DNA of 64,000 bases from assembly GCF_019236475.1 (NCBI RefSeq), contig NZ_JAFAIX010000004.1, forward strand, positions 186,001-250,000, in the 5' to 3' direction. Shown in pieces: positions 18,726 to 27,226 of the stretch. The first letter of the stretch is position 1; each line of letters begins with the position of its first letter. The translations under genes were made by a program, and so were the position numbers. This DNA is from Chitinophaga sp. Lineage in GTDB: Bacteria; Bacteroidota; Bacteroidia; Chitinophagales; Chitinophagaceae. The notes under the pieces are model-generated. The model was given only the letters and a program-made list of their open reading frames with translations, was not told where the DNA came from and did not search any database.

Positions 18726-19820
18726 CTACTGCAATGTGCGATTAATCACCAATAACGTATTGTTCTTTTCTGTTTTGCCCACTCTCGGATAACAGATAAC
18801 CGCATATCCATACGCAGTGGTTTTATTGAGTCCGGAGAGAATCGTGTCTCCATAAGGTAATGGAATAAGCTCCCCGGTAATTAAATTTTTATATCCCTGA
18901 TTACCTTTACTGTAATAGATTTCCAACAGTTTATCTTCTCGGGTAATTATCCAGCCGTTTCCTGCGCCCGTGTTGAACCGCGTAACATAAGTATCCGCAT
19001 TGATGGCTACAGGCGTCCAGGTGTTGTATAAATCATCTTGTAGGTCGAATACTTGATTGCGTGAATGTTGGCCATCAGGGGTCAGGGTAATGATTTCCAG
19101 CATGCCTTTACTGTTGGTGAGCAGATAGGACGTTTGTGTGGGCGAGAGGAATAATATCTCTCGCACATAATTATTTTCCGCTGCGATGCTTCTACTGAAG
19201 GAAATATTTCCTTTGGCGTCTATCTGCCGATGGAGCCATGTTTTGCCCTCTCTTGCTAGCAAATGCATTTGCCCAGCGTGAATGAACACCTTGTTTTGCG
19301 CCGGAGCTGGAATTTTAATATTTGTTTTTTTGTAGACTTGGTTATTTCGAAAAGTAACCGCCATCATTTTATCCGGCTTGTTAGGCGTAAAAGCATCTTT
19401 ATCGTAAAAGATGGCAGCCTCTGGAACCGTTCCTATGAAATGGCCTGTAAACGGCCTGTTTCCTTTTGGCAGCGGTACTTCCTCCCGATGGAATAAGGGT
19501 ACACTGATTTCCATTTCCTTATCTGGATGATAGGGAATGATGGAAACAAATGGATTACCTTCTGGATTGTAAAAGAGTGTTGGTAAAATGCCGTCGGGTT
19601 CTTGCCAGACGCCATCAACAGTACCATCCGGATGGGTACGTATATACGTGAGTTTATAGGGAGAAAATTGATAAACGTAGGTGGCACAAATCGTCTCTCC
19701 GTTGATGCACACATTCCCATGATGAGTGACCTCTCCTGTTGACTGCAATTGCGTAATGGTAGCGGTTTTTGTGCGGGTTATTTCAATTTGAAATGGCTGT
19801 ACGGGTAAGACATTTTCCAT
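18726..19820 (-). CDS. hypothetical protein
   Basis: 364-aa ORF adjacent to the SUFU-like gene. Confidence 0.7.
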   Translation of the reverse strand: MENVLPVQPFQIEITRTKTATITQLQSTGEVTHHGNVCINGETICATYVYQFSPYKLTYIRTHPDGTVDGVWQEPDGILPTLFYNPEGNPFVSIIPYHPDKEMEISVPLFHREEVPLPKGNRPFTGHFIGTVPEAAIFYDKDAFTPNKPDKMMAVTFRNNQVYKKTNIKIPAPAQNKVFIHAGQMHLLAREGKTWLHRQIDAKGNISFSRSIAAENNYVREILFLSPTQTSYLLTNSKGMLEIITLTPDGQHSRNQVFDLQDDLYNTWTPVAINADTYVTRFNTGAGNGWIITREDKLLEIYYSKGNQGYKNLITGELIPLPYGDTILSGLNKTTAYGYAVICYPRVGKTEKNNTLLVINRTLQ

Positions 19821-19822
19821 GG

Positions 19823-20395
19823 TTATGCAACAATGATTTTTGTTCTCTTTACATTAAAGATATCATTTTCAGGATGTTTCCAAAAATGTTCTAATCCAAT
19901 AGTCTGGAAGGTACTCAATTCAACATGATACATAGGATATAGCGCTGAAATATGGATGGGGTACGGCATGCCAATGTCCAACTGGCTGTACTCCGCACGC
20001 TCCAGGATGGCGGGTGCAAAAATATAGAATGCATCCATATCGGAATCCGGGCTTATTTTCTCTCCAAACCGAATGGTTTCACCGTATGTAAACGGACATT
20101 TACCTCTAAGTTTATTAGCCACAAATCCTAATGCATGTGCCCATTCCATTTGTTCGGACTCCACTGTAATACAAAGTTCCGGGTGGCCGTACTTCCAGGA
20201 TGGATGCGCTGCCAGGGAGAGGCCGTAGGTAAAAGCAGTAATAAAGCCCTTTTCAGGAATATCCTTGTATACGATGGTGGTAACGCCAGGCAATCCGGGG
20301 ATCAGGCTCTCATTTTTATAGAAAAGCGGTTCCTGTCCGAAAATTTGATCCAGGTGTTGAATGTATCTTTCTGCGGGTGTAGCTGCGGTATTCAT
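19823..20395 (-). CDS. suppressor-of-fused (SUFU) domain protein
   Basis: GFITAFTYGLSLAAHPSWKYGHPELCITVES...FYIFAPAILE pattern. Confidence 0.7.
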   Translation of the reverse strand: MNTAATPAERYIQHLDQIFGQEPLFYKNESLIPGLPGVTTIVYKDIPEKGFITAFTYGLSLAAHPSWKYGHPELCITVESEQMEWAHALGFVANKLRGKCPFTYGETIRFGEKISPDSDMDAFYIFAPAILERAEYSQLDIGMPYPIHISALYPMYHVELSTFQTIGLEHFWKHPENDIFNVKRTKIIVA

Positions 20396-20605
20396 AAGAT
20401 GGTGACTGATAGCGTGAAGGTAGGAAAATTACGCGGGGCATGTATGGAATTCTACCGTATTACGCTATAATTCCTCACTTGATAGGTTCATGAGAAAAAG
20501 TTCGTGTATAGTACCAACATGACCCAACCTTTCGTCGAAAGAGCCCGTTTATTTTAATACGTTGGTCGTGTTTGCCAATGAAAGCTAGCCCCCATTGGTG
20601 AGCCA

Positions 20606-21553
20606 TTGTTGATGTATAAATCTGACCCTATGTACTTCGTGAAGATGGGAAGATATGCTTGTATGGCTATTCTTCTACCAATGATGATATTCCTGTTCTG
20701 TCAATGTGGTAAAGACCATGTTGTTTCTCCCGGTGGTGGGTCTAACCAGGATAGGCCGCCATTGCCCGATCCAGGCCAATATTTGGTCACGTATATCAGT
20801 GTGAATAATATAGGTAAAGATAGCATGGTATATAACGATAAGAAGCAGGTAGCGCGAAAATGGGAGTTTGTCCCATTCTACAGGCGCTTTATGAATTATG
20901 TAGATTATACTTATGATGCCGAGGGATATGTATCTACCGCTGTTTATTACAATTACATTGGCGGGTATACGGTGCTGACCCGCAGAGATACTATCGAGTG
21001 GGTTCCCGGTAAAGTGAACATTTATTCCACGCTGTATAGTGGCCAGACGGGCGCTGTATCAGGAAAGGACACCTGGCGTTATAAACTTGATAATAATTAT
21101 CAACTGACCATTGAAGGATCGAAAGATACGTTTCCGAGTTTCAATGAAGGAAGAATGGTACATTATATTGCATCCAACAGGGAAAAGGAAGATATTATTT
21201 GGCATAAATACGTGTTGTATGTAGAATCTAACCACTTGCCCGATGTGGCTAATTCACGGGAGTATACGATGCAATATGGTATTGAACTCAATCCGCTCTA
21301 TCCGATGATCGCTGGAAATCCTTTGTTAGCACGAGCTATATTGAGTGATGTTTTTCCCGATCCAATGGATAAGACATATCCCTGGCTCTTATCCAAGCAT
21401 TATGTGACGGGCATGCAATATATAGAAGATGACAAGCCAGTGATGACTTCTACGGTAAGTTATACCTTAATGAACAATACGCGGGTAGCAACAAAACAAG
21501 TATTTCCAGGCATACAACTTGAATTAAATTATAGGTATATTAAGATGCGTTAA
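20606..21553 (+). CDS. putative lipoprotein, unknown function
   Basis: hydrophobic N-terminus ending in Cys (FLFCQCGKD); exact start uncertain. Confidence 0.65.
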   Translation: MLMYKSDPMYFVKMGRYACMAILLPMMIFLFCQCGKDHVVSPGGGSNQDRPPLPDPGQYLVTYISVNNIGKDSMVYNDKKQVARKWEFVPFYRRFMNYVDYTYDAEGYVSTAVYYNYIGGYTVLTRRDTIEWVPGKVNIYSTLYSGQTGAVSGKDTWRYKLDNNYQLTIEGSKDTFPSFNEGRMVHYIASNREKEDIIWHKYVLYVESNHLPDVANSREYTMQYGIELNPLYPMIAGNPLLARAILSDVFPDPMDKTYPWLLSKHYVTGMQYIEDDKPVMTSTVSYTLMNNTRVATKQVFPGIQLELNYRYIKMR

Positions 21554-21651
21554 GTGAATATTAAGCGCGAAAATATCATTAGGAATTGAACAGATCCATT
21601 CAAAGGATCGTAGTAGCTTTGGGGATACCAGCTATTGACTGGCTTCCTGTT

Positions 21652-23163
21652 ATGAAAAATATCTTCGCAAAAAATTTACTGCGCAGTTGCTGCGTGGCCA
21701 TTCTACTGCCTTTAGCCAGTCATGCCCAGCAATGGGTATCACTGGATGCTAAAGGGAAATTACAGTATGATTATTCCTCCCGTGGGGATCGTATCCTTGA
21801 TTTCTCCTACGCCGGTTATAAAGGCGGGGGAGTATCCATCCCTAATATTCCTGCTACCATCACCCTGCAACCGGTTCCTGGGGATAATGCCGCAGGGATA
21901 CAGGCCGCTATTGATAAGGTGTCGGCCTTGCCATTGAAAAACGGTTTCCGAGGTATGGTGCTGCTATCTCCTGGTAATTATGAATGTCAACAAACCATCC
22001 AGATACAAGCCAGTGGCGTAGTATTGGCAGGTAGTGGCAGTGGAGAGAATGGGACTATCCTGCAATTAAGCGGTGCGCCACATATGGGCGTCGTGATAAA
22101 AGGAAAACCCGTGTATTCTAAATCCGGCGCCCGTGAAACGGTGACAGATACCTATGTGCCTGCCGGCGCAATGCAATTGCAAGTAGGCAATGGTAAAAGT
22201 TTTAAATTGGGAGACACGGTTCGTATAACCAAACCCGTTACTCCCCAATGGGTGAAATTCATGGGCATGGACGACCTGGTAAGGGACGGCAAACCCCAAA
22301 CCTGGATCAATGGGGAACTGACCACCGACAGGATCATCACCACCATTAAAGGCAATACCCTCCAATTTGATGTACCCTTGACAGACAACTACGATGCTGC
22401 CTATACGTCGCCAGAAGGCACCGTGGTAGAGAAAATCAGCACCACAGGGGAATTGACTAATTGCGGCATCATGAACTTTCGCATGGTATCCCCCTCTCAA
22501 ACAGGTACGATCAATGATCGCCACCATCAGGCGTTTTTTATAGGTGGTATCACCGATGCATGGGCATCTAATATCCAGATCTTTAATACCATCAATAGTA
22601 TCACCATCACTGGTCGTAGAATTACCCTCGATAGCATCTCCATCTTCCACGACGATGTAACCATTGGCGCTGCCAAACCAGCAGATATCAGCACCAACGG
22701 CCCACAGCAATTAGTAAAGAATTGTTATATCAAAGGAGCGAACGTCTTCTATATCGCTACGGGTGCTAAAGTAACCGGGCCTATCGTGATCATGGATTGT
22801 GTATTTGAAGGCGGTGGCTGGATACAGCCACATCAACGTTGGGCAACGGGATTATTGGTCGATAACTGCAAAGTGCCCGGCGGTGGAATCGATTTTATGA
22901 ACAGGGGAGAAATGGGCTCCGGCCATGGTTGGGCCATCGGATGGGCAGTAGCCTGGAATAGCAGCGCTACATCATTCTTAAATCAACAACCGCCCGGTGC
23001 TATGAACTGGATGATAGGTTGTAGCGGTGCACAACGCCAGGAGGCCCGCCCTTTTGATAAATCGCCCTTATTGCCATCTGGGATTTATGTATCACAGGAT
23101 CATCCCGTGCAGCCTCAGAGCTTATATAAGCAGCAATTACAAGAACGATTGGGAAAAAGATAA
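21652..23163 (+). CDS. secreted right-handed beta-helix / pectate-lyase-like protein
   Basis: MKNIFAKNLLRSCCVAILLPLASHAQ signal; YKGGGVSIP, GIQAAIDKV..., GVVLAGSGSGENGTIL. Confidence 0.8.
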   Translation: MKNIFAKNLLRSCCVAILLPLASHAQQWVSLDAKGKLQYDYSSRGDRILDFSYAGYKGGGVSIPNIPATITLQPVPGDNAAGIQAAIDKVSALPLKNGFRGMVLLSPGNYECQQTIQIQASGVVLAGSGSGENGTILQLSGAPHMGVVIKGKPVYSKSGARETVTDTYVPAGAMQLQVGNGKSFKLGDTVRITKPVTPQWVKFMGMDDLVRDGKPQTWINGELTTDRIITTIKGNTLQFDVPLTDNYDAAYTSPEGTVVEKISTTGELTNCGIMNFRMVSPSQTGTINDRHHQAFFIGGITDAWASNIQIFNTINSITITGRRITLDSISIFHDDVTIGAAKPADISTNGPQQLVKNCYIKGANVFYIATGAKVTGPIVIMDCVFEGGGWIQPHQRWATGLLVDNCKVPGGGIDFMNRGEMGSGHGWAIGWAVAWNSSATSFLNQQPPGAMNWMIGCSGAQRQEARPFDKSPLLPSGIYVSQDHPVQPQSLYKQQLQERLGKR

Positions 23164-23180
23164 AACAAAAATCTCCTGTA

Positions 23181-23252
23181 TGTCGCGCCTACCCACTGGG
23201 CAGGCGCGACATAAAAGAAGAGAGGCGTGACGTCACGCCTCTCTTCTTTTAT
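23181..23252. repeat. compound double-hairpin element, copy A (includes bidirectional terminator)
   Basis: Hairpin 1 TGTCGCGCCTaCCC-ACT-GGGcAGGCGCGACA; hairpin 2 perfect palindrome ATAAAAGAAGAGAGGCGTGAC/GTCACGCCTCTCTTCTTTTAT. Confidence 0.8.
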
Positions 23253-23267
23253 AGAAAATTTCTTCTT

Positions 23268-23825
23268 TTATAATGCAAGTAACAGTGGTAATAATTCCGC
23301 CTGGAAACTTTTCCCTTTATCATCATTGTACCATTGTTGCAGCGCAATTTTCTGCTGCTCAAAATCTACATTGTCTTTCTTCAACTGATTGTACAATTTT
23401 TGAGATTCCACTGGTCTGGGCCCCCATACTGCTAGGTCTTTGCCTGTGGCATCGCGGAGGATGAGCTTCGGAATAGATTTCGTGCCATTGGTGAGGTATT
23501 GGTCTATCAGGTTAGGAGCACTATCCCTCAACTGATAATCCGTTGTAATCAAAGGATTTAAATTGGCAATCATTTGAATGAAGGGGATGATATGCGCTGC
23601 ATCTCCACACCAAGGCTCTGTGATAATAATCCATTGTTGTGGCGCTTGAATCGCTTTCACGGCCGTTTTGATCTCTTCACTGAGTACGCCCACTTTGAGC
23701 CAGCGTTGGTGCCTGGACCAGTTTAATTTCGTGTAGTTATAGTAATTCGGATTGTCGTATGGTGCTGCAGGATTGGGATCGTGCAGGATGTCAAAGAATT
23801 CGTGCTCGTAAGATTTGATGTCCAT
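23268..23825 (-). CDS. thioredoxin-family protein
   Basis: WIIITEPWCGDAAHIIPFIQMIA; start taken at MDIKSYEHE. Confidence 0.8.
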   Translation of the reverse strand: MDIKSYEHEFFDILHDPNPAAPYDNPNYYNYTKLNWSRHQRWLKVGVLSEEIKTAVKAIQAPQQWIIITEPWCGDAAHIIPFIQMIANLNPLITTDYQLRDSAPNLIDQYLTNGTKSIPKLILRDATGKDLAVWGPRPVESQKLYNQLKKDNVDFEQQKIALQQWYNDDKGKSFQAELLPLLLAL

Positions 23826-23836
23826 GTTCCGCTGTT

Positions 23837-25030
23837 TTATTTTAAAAATTCTTGCCACCTATTTTTTAATCCAATCATATATAAAGATCGGCCGTCTTTT
23901 CTAGGGGCAATTTGTATGTGTTCTAACTGTTGATATTCCGTATTTCGTAATGCCTCTTTAATATGTATTTTCCTCGTTTCAGGATGTATACCGATGAGGT
24001 TTTTATCCCATAGGGCATGGATATCGAGGCGTAGTAATAAACCATTGATAGAATGATTAAAGCCTCGAACTGCATGGGGCTCTATATGGCAAGCATGTAA
24101 TGCCGCTTTCACATTGCATTTGGTGATACAGCACTGCCCGCCATATATGCTTAAGAGTTTGTCCTTGAATTTGTTTTGACCTGCTCTGGACCTACGGTTG
24201 GAAGGGGTGGTGCCTTCATCATTTTGCGCTTCTGTCAGCGTTGGTGTGGAGGGCACTAGCTCTTCATCGAATAAAATATGTTCCGCATGCTCATCCCAGT
24301 CGAGATAAGGTAATAACCAAACGATGGCTGCTAATGTTGTTAATGGCACCTGAAATCCTGCTTCCCGAATTGGTATATGCAACCCCGTATTTAAGTACTG
24401 GATAAATTCCGCAAAGAGTCTTTTATGCAGTAGGATAGGAGTAGCGTCGGTAGATTGCAGCTCCACGGCCGTATTGGATATTGCCGTTATCCAATATTCT
24501 TTTTCCGTAAACGGGCAAAAAAGGCTTTCCTGTTGTTGTTGCGCATCTTGGGCATTGTGCATCAGGAGCTGCCAAGCGGTGGCAGTATGAATGCGGATAG
24601 CTGGTCGGAGATGATTAATAGGATTGGCAATGCTCCAGGTGATTTGTATAGGTGAAACATCCACGTAGGTTTTGGCTTGAATAATACCTATGTATTTAAA
24701 TGCATCTCTGTCGTGTTCCCGCGTAAAAAGATGTACAGGGCATTCATGTTCCAGCATCTCCCGAATCAAGGGTTGATCTTTATGGGAATTTGTTTTGCCA
24801 TACCATACTAAATCTTCGTTTTCCCAATGGTTGTCATAATCATGTCCGGATCTACCAGGAACGCCAATATTGACAAACAAATAGATATTATGCTCATATT
24901 TCGTATAGCCGGTGTTCCAAGACCCTTTTTGTTTTGCGGAAGGTACTTGGAGCAAGCGATAGATATCAGCTTTCGTATAAAGTTGTTGGGTGATAAACGC
25001 TGGAGTCATTATAATTGAATTAATCGACAA
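23837..25030 (-). CDS. HNH endonuclease
   Basis: CCITKCNVKAALHACHIEPHAVRGFNHSINGLLLRLDIHALWDKNLIGI; N-terminal accessory domain GSWNTGYTKYEHNIYLFVNIG...HDYDNHW. Confidence 0.8.
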   Translation of the reverse strand: MSINSIIMTPAFITQQLYTKADIYRLLQVPSAKQKGSWNTGYTKYEHNIYLFVNIGVPGRSGHDYDNHWENEDLVWYGKTNSHKDQPLIREMLEHECPVHLFTREHDRDAFKYIGIIQAKTYVDVSPIQITWSIANPINHLRPAIRIHTATAWQLLMHNAQDAQQQQESLFCPFTEKEYWITAISNTAVELQSTDATPILLHKRLFAEFIQYLNTGLHIPIREAGFQVPLTTLAAIVWLLPYLDWDEHAEHILFDEELVPSTPTLTEAQNDEGTTPSNRRSRAGQNKFKDKLLSIYGGQCCITKCNVKAALHACHIEPHAVRGFNHSINGLLLRLDIHALWDKNLIGIHPETRKIHIKEALRNTEYQQLEHIQIAPRKDGRSLYMIGLKNRWQEFLK

Positions 25031-25199
25031 TCAAATGGTGCATTTCTCAATGTTGCAAATGTACCACTGTTTTGGTTATACTGATATAACATAAATCATA
25101 ACGATCGACTATCGTCCCCGAAATTATCCTGATTATTCACCAAAACCTTCCATTTTTATATGGGGGCTGAGGCGGACCTTTGCGGGTAAATAAAGTCAT

Positions 25200-25613
25200 A
25201 TGGATTATAAAGCAATATCACCGGAAGCAATAGGCTATTTGTATAAGGCGCATCAGCAGTTTAGAAAGAATATAGGAGAGGAGCGTTTATTGGTATTGGC
25301 AGAGTTACGGGTATCGCAGTTAAATGGTTGTGCATTTTGTTGTGGGTACCATGCTGCGGAAATGCGACAGTTAGGCGTTTCCCAGGAGTTGTTGGATGAA
25401 TTACCAGGATGGAAATTATCCGGACGATTTACCGCAAAAGAAAAGTTGGTATTGCAATGGGCGGAAGAAGTAACGGCAATAGGGACAGCGTCTCCTGCTA
25501 CCTTGCAGCAACTGGAGCAATACTTTAGTCAGCAGGAAGTAGTTGATATTACAGCGGGGATCGCCTTGATGAATGCCTTAAACCGCATTCGTATTACCCT
25601 GGGAGATCATTGA
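25200..25613 (+). CDS. carboxymuconolactone decarboxylase / AhpD-like protein
   Basis: AELRVSQLNGCAFCCGYHAAEMRQLG CxxC motif. Confidence 0.9.
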   Translation: MDYKAISPEAIGYLYKAHQQFRKNIGEERLLVLAELRVSQLNGCAFCCGYHAAEMRQLGVSQELLDELPGWKLSGRFTAKEKLVLQWAEEVTAIGTASPATLQQLEQYFSQQEVVDITAGIALMNALNRIRITLGDH

Positions 25614-26029
25614 TCTATCACTGAAGTAATCCACCAGGTATTGCCATAGGGGTCTTGAACACCGCCAGATCGGCCATAGGACTGGTCGGCAATGGGCATG
25701 ATCGCTTTGCAGCCATAGTCCACCGCAGTCTGAAAGGTTTTATCTGCATCTTCTACATAAATAAAAAGGCCGGCTGGTTGATATCCCCAGTCGGTATTTC
25801 CTCCTCCGAACATGATGGTACAATCCCCAATTTGGATTTCTCCATGTTTGAAAACGTCTTGCTCGAAGACGCGCATTTTTTCAGTAGCACCGAACACTTT
25901 GCGGGTGAAATCAAAAAATCCTTCTGCATGTTTAAGTATAAGGTATGGCATCACGCGTTGATACCCTTCTGGTAATTTCATAAAATAGGTTTTTTTGAAG
26001 ATACTGAAAAAATACAGCATTGCCATCAT
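25607..26029 (-). CDS. VOC / glyoxalase (PhnB-like) protein
   Basis: VMPYLILKHAEGFFDFTRKVFGATEKMR...GVQDPYGNTWWI. Confidence 0.9.
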   Translation of the reverse strand: MMAMLYFFSIFKKTYFMKLPEGYQRVMPYLILKHAEGFFDFTRKVFGATEKMRVFEQDVFKHGEIQIGDCTIMFGGGNTDWGYQPAGLFIYVEDADKTFQTAVDYGCKAIMPIADQSYGRSGGVQDPYGNTWWITSVIDQ

Positions 26030-26039
26030 GGTACAGCAC

Positions 26040-26086
26040 TATAAAGCAACAGCCCAGGATGAATGCATCCTGGGCTGTTGCTTTAT
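26040..26086. terminator. bidirectional terminator
   Basis: ATAAAGCAACAGCCCAGGATG-AATG-CATCCTGGGCTGTTGCTTTAT perfect inverted repeat. Confidence 0.8.
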
Positions 26087-26103
26087 GATAGATTGACCAA
26101 TTG

Positions 26104-26910
26104 CTAAAGTATGGTGAGATCTTTGGCTTTATAGGCCTGTAGTTCTTTACTGTCTGCCGGCAGTTCCGTGATGAGATAATGAATATCGGAGAGGTCTGCG
26201 ATTTTCATTTTCATGGACGAGTTCAATTTCTCAGAAATTGCAAGAATTGCAACTTTGTCTGCGGCTTTTATCATCGCTTTTTTCACCTGGATGGTTTCCC
26301 AGTCGGCGTCCGTGAGGCCATTTACTGGATCAATGGCATTGGTACCGATGATACAGAGGTCAGCTTTGATATTGGAGAGGTATTCAAATACTTCACCACT
26401 GACGGTCATTTGGCTGTAGGCCGATATCTGTCCGCCGATGACGATCGTCTTTATCATAGGCTTATCCAGCAGTTCCACGGCGGAAAGTACATTCACCGTA
26501 ATGAAAGTGGCTTTGAGGGTAGTGGGTATCTTTTTGATAAATTCCCGGATGGTAGTACCGCCCCCGATCAGCACGATCATATCATCCCGCAATAATTGCA
26601 AGGTTTTATCGGCGATCACCCCTTTATTTTGCTGGGCATAGGTTTCTGACTCATGGCCGTAATGGTAGGCGATAGACATAGCGCCGCCTTTGATTTTCAC
26701 TACTTCTCCATCCTCCGCCAGTTCATTCACATCCCGGCGGATGGTATCTTCTGATACATTAATCAGGTGGACCAGTTCCGTATAAGTTATGCGGGTATGG
26801 ATGTTCACCTGTTGAATAATAAGCTGCTTCCTGGCTTTTTTTGTCAGGGTTACAGGAGGCAACTGGTCCTGGGTATTTGCACTATCCATGGCTTGATTTC
26901 GGCTATTCAA
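26104..26910 (-). CDS. DeoR/GlpR family transcriptional regulator
   Basis: RKQLIIQQVNIHTRITYTELVHLINVSEDTIRRDVNELAEDGEVVKIKGGA. Confidence 0.92.
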   Translation of the reverse strand: MNSRNQAMDSANTQDQLPPVTLTKKARKQLIIQQVNIHTRITYTELVHLINVSEDTIRRDVNELAEDGEVVKIKGGAMSIAYHYGHESETYAQQNKGVIADKTLQLLRDDMIVLIGGGTTIREFIKKIPTTLKATFITVNVLSAVELLDKPMIKTIVIGGQISAYSQMTVSGEVFEYLSNIKADLCIIGTNAIDPVNGLTDADWETIQVKKAMIKAADKVAILAISEKLNSSMKMKIADLSDIHYLITELPADSKELQAYKAKDLTIL

Positions 26911-27226
26911 ATTTTAGATGAAAGTATTATTGCCCTCCCAGTTTGGGGGTATAAGATTTAGATCTAATATAATACTTACCACAAAAATAATTCTTACAGA
27001 ATGATTTTTTGCATTTTTATTAAGATAAATAATTTTCCTGCAATAATTGAAATTAATTTAATTATTAAGTATCAATTATTTAACAATAAATACTGATTGG
27101 TTAGATAATTTTATGCGATTATATTGCAGGAATATTTGCAAATAATTTGCAGTTTTCCCCAGAATGACTATTTTTAGTCCTGTATTTCCGCATTATTTGA
27201 AAAGCATTATCAACCAAACCACGAAA

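Noticed and set aside
22066-22710. 214-aa minus-strand ORF
   Set aside because: Antisense to the beta-helix protein gene; no start context or family similarity.
25607-25613. Overlap of AhpD-like and VOC genes as a regulatory antisense feature
   Set aside because: A 7-bp convergent overlap is common and carries no additional signal.
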